Assembly: GCA_030640725.1 (NCBI GenBank)
Contig: DAOWIV010000097.1
Location: forward strand, 1 to 6,900
Origin: Methanosarcinales archaeon
Lineage (GTDB): Archaea; Halobacteriota; Methanosarcinia; Methanosarcinales; Methanogasteraceae
Reading direction: 5' to 3'
DNA length: 6,900 bases
Each line of letters opens with the position of its first letter. Position 1 is the first letter of the stretch. This document shows, in pieces, positions 5,210 through 6,900 of the stretch. Below the pieces are notes generated by a model. The model was not told the DNA's origin and made no database searches. It saw only the letters and a list, made by a program, of their open reading frames with translations. The position numbers and the translations under genes are program-made.

Positions 5210-6686
5210 TGTATTTTGGAAATACTTTCTGGAATAATTCTGCTTGAGTTTTAAACCATTCGAACTGTTCTCTTCTTTTGTCTGGCTCCTTGATATTGCC
5301 AGTTTTTGAAATTTTTATCCGGCTTGCATTTTTATCAGATAGTTCCATCCATTCCAGTTCTTCGTTCAATTCATCTTCGATTTCATCTTTATGTTTAACA
5401 AGTTCGTTAAATAGTTCTTTAGAATCTGGAATATAAATTTCGCACGCTAATAGCTTTGATTTCGTATTGACACTCAAATCGATGTGTGCTTTTGGACGTC
5501 CGAGACTAATCGTGTACCAGTGTTGGGGGTAGGCTTTGTGTGTTAATCGCAGCGAAGTGGATTTACTCCGAACATATTCGTTGAATCCGTTCCAGAATTC
5601 CAATTGTATCGTTTTTATGTCCACCCGCCCATCGTAATAATCGGTAGTTGCTTTAAGTTTATCGGCATAGTTGCGGATATCATCCAAGTCGTCTATCGGC
5701 ACCCTTTCTTCTCCGTTAGAGTCGAAAAGTCCAATATACTTTTGTTTCTTATCGAAATAGAATCTACAAATCTGTTTTCTGCTATCATCATCCAACAGAA
5801 CATTGCAATAGCTTTTCCAATCTTTATACTTGATTCTATCGGGGGCAGTAATTTCCCGTAATATCTCGCGAACAATATTAAAACCCCTCATTTCTTCTTC
5901 CGTTGTGACGATTCCACTATTATCTGGTTTTGGTAAGGTCTTCCCTCCAGATCTTTTGCTATCAGGTTTCTCTATTATTAGTTTCGATGCATCAGTGGCT
6001 TTCTTATCGGTAAATTCTTTTAAAATTTTCTTAATACTATTCCTAACCTTCTCCCTAACGTTTTTTGCTATTGCTTTATCAGGGTATATCTGTCTTGCAA
6101 AGAATACAACGAATTCATCAGAGGGGGAATCAAGTTCCCGCTCCCAAATTTTTTTTATTTTTTTTGAGCGATCTAACTCCTCTGCCGCCTCCTTCATTTC
6201 ACCTATATCGAATGGCGAATCTTTTCTAAAACGTTTCAATTCTTTCACGAGATTGTTCTTTACATTGAGCATATTAATCTCAAGAAATGGCGTTTTATCC
6301 ATTATATGCAAGTTTTCGAGATCGGTATAAAATTTGTAAATGACCCCATTGGTAAGAACCCCGACTTTCAATTCAGGAATTGAATTGAAATATTTATAAA
6401 GCTGAGCAGCGTGTTTATCTTGTAGATCGTCGTGCGCAAATTTACATTCGACCAGCATAAACGGTTTTTCACCTTTCATTATGGCATAATCAACTCTTTC
6501 CCCACTCTTTCCCGGAGCGTCGCACGTGTATTCTGGCATAACTTCTTTAAGATTGGAATCATTATACCCCAAAGTTCTAATGAATGGTATGATAAGAGCA
6601 GTCTTTGTTGCCTCTTCGTTTTTTACATACTCCAATTGTTCAGAAATCTGGACGGATAATTCTTTTATATGGTCTATGAAATCCAT
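5202..6686 (-). CDS. Orphan restriction-endonuclease-like protein: HsdR-N-type PD-(D/E)xK nuclease fused to DUF4268
   Basis: The 494 residues split into four parts. Residues 1-155 form an HSDR_N-like nuclease domain: EEATKTALIIPFIRTLGY (24-41), then D66 in VDYAIM, E80-C-K82, and Q95-x3-Y99; together these are a full PD-(D/E)xK set with a RecB-type QxxxY helix. Residues 155-260 are helical and charged. Residues 260-345 (TTEEEMRGF onward, VPIDDLDDIRNYADKL) match the second part of COG4748 proteins. Residues 357-494, from IQLEFWNGFNEY to the end, match DUF4268. It has no helicase motor and no HsdM or HsdS is in view, so it is not a normal type I R subunit. A DNA-defence nuclease is an inference. 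The start at 6686 has an SD-like GGGG nine bases before it, and a TATA-like element lies 35 bases upstream. Sampled lines are 28-40% G+C, against 55-67% in pelA, which suggests transfer. Confidence 0.85.
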   Translation of the reverse strand: MDFIDHIKELSVQISEQLEYVKNEEATKTALIIPFIRTLGYNDSNLKEVMPEYTCDAPGKSGERVDYAIMKGEKPFMLVECKFAHDDLQDKHAAQLYKYFNSIPELKVGVLTNGVIYKFYTDLENLHIMDKTPFLEINMLNVKNNLVKELKRFRKDSPFDIGEMKEAAEELDRSKKIKKIWERELDSPSDEFVVFFARQIYPDKAIAKNVREKVRNSIKKILKEFTDKKATDASKLIIEKPDSKRSGGKTLPKPDNSGIVTTEEEMRGFNIVREILREITAPDRIKYKDWKSYCNVLLDDDSRKQICRFYFDKKQKYIGLFDSNGEERVPIDDLDDIRNYADKLKATTDYYDGRVDIKTIQLEFWNGFNEYVRSKSTSLRLTHKAYPQHWYTISLGRPKAHIDLSVNTKSKLLACEIYIPDSKELFNELVKHKDEIEDELNEELEWMELSDKNASRIKISKTGNIKEPDKRREQFEWFKTQAELFQKVFPKYIN

Positions 6687-6900
6687 GTCACATCGCCCCT
6701 GATATACGCCCCATTGCATTATAATTGCAAACTCCTGCTACAAAAACTTTCCTTATCTCAGAGGTTGTCACATTGCGTGGTGTTCGAGTACCGGACCAAA
6801 CTTCGCGGTCCAATACTCCATCTTTCTGGTAAGATATGCTAATATCCCCAGAGATGTCCGGTATTTGTGCTTTATCTCCCCTGGATCGGTCTGTCGATAG
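6687..6900 (-). CDS. 3' end of an unidentified gene upstream of the nuclease (reading frame uncertain)
   Basis: Two minus-strand frames stay open from the window edge. Frame A runs 70 residues and stops at TGA (6688-6690), one base before the nuclease ATG; it ends ...NAMGRISGAM and contains DREVWSGTRTPRNVTTSEI. Frame B runs 43 residues and stops at 6768-6770, with YRTSLGILAYLTRKMEYW; its third positions are richer in G and C, more like the host genes. A gene in frame A would be translationally coupled to the nuclease. A gene in frame B would leave 81 bases holding the TATA-like element. I recognise neither frame. G+C is 40-50%, between the nuclease and the rest. At least one plus-strand frame is also fairly open, so coding itself is not certain. 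Confidence 0.4.
6717..6726 (-). promoter_or_regulatory. Candidate TATA box for the restriction-like gene
   Basis: On the minus strand AATTATAATG has its centre about 35 bases before the ATG at 6686, predicting a start near 6695 and a leader of about nine bases. It lies at the in-frame ATG of 6719, so that longer start would need transcription from further upstream. If the upstream frame A is a real gene, this element would fall inside it. Confidence 0.4.

Noticed and set aside
5830..6330. Plus-strand ORF of 166 codons, hydrophobic, opposite the nuclease gene
   Set aside because: It is the antisense of a Lys/Glu-rich gene, which reads as Phe/Leu/Ser-rich and only looks membrane-like.
6687..6719. 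Longer start at 6719 for the restriction-like protein
   Set aside because: Homologous proteins begin near M-D-F-I-D, an SD-like GGGG precedes 6686, and the TATA-like element coincides with the 6719 ATG.
1..6900. CRISPR array or insertion sequence
   Set aside because: No regularly spaced direct repeats, no recognisable transposase and no terminal inverted repeats with target duplications were seen.

Overview
The window reads as a piece of archaeal, probably euryarchaeal, chromosome. It is mostly core information-processing genes: aIF5B, RNA polymerase subunit Rpo10, ribosomal protein uS9, the RNA-cleavage factor TFS and Pelota. Two further genes belong to families best known from methanogens and relatives: a VIT1-like TIGR00267 membrane protein and a COG4030 HAD phosphatase. 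Predicted TATA boxes about 25-35 bases upstream of start codons, and a tRNA with no encoded CCA, fit this. A methanogen- or ANME-like lineage is an inference; nothing here fixes the genus.

Layout, left to right. (1) At 1-712, minus strand, lies the N-terminal GTPase part of aIF5B, cut by the window edge. A doubtful 38-codon ORF sits just upstream on the same strand. (2) At 909-2729, plus strand, are a DUF1599 MazG-like protein, a five-helix VIT1-like protein that overlaps it by the four bases ATGA, and a HAD phosphatase with a complete catalytic set. (3) At 2730-2888 there is no gene, but an 8-bp hairpin and a long nested inverted repeat are visible. (4) On the minus strand, 3991 down to 2889, come TFS, uS9, Rpo10 and tRNA-Pro(CGG). 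uS9 appears to have its own promoter, and rpo10 follows it by 7 bases. The usual archaeal neighbours uL13 (upstream) and Rpo6/RpoK (downstream) are absent. (5) At 4127-5209, plus strand, is Pelota, divergent from TFS. (6) At 5202-6686, minus strand, is a strikingly AT-rich gene for an orphan restriction-endonuclease-like protein: an HsdR-N-type PD-(D/E)xK domain plus a C-terminal DUF4268, with no helicase. It converges on Pelota with an 8-base overlap. (7) At 6687-6900 is the 3' end of an unidentified minus-strand ORF; two frames are open.

The left and middle parts look like host housekeeping DNA (about 50-65% G+C). The right end looks like an acquired defence-type island (about 28-40% G+C in sampled lines). 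The points most worth a second look are the orphan nuclease and its partner upstream, the structured intergenic region at 2745-2875, the rearranged uS9-Rpo10 operon, the pairing of DUF1599 with a VIT1-like protein, and the apparent absence of the tetranucleotide CTAG.
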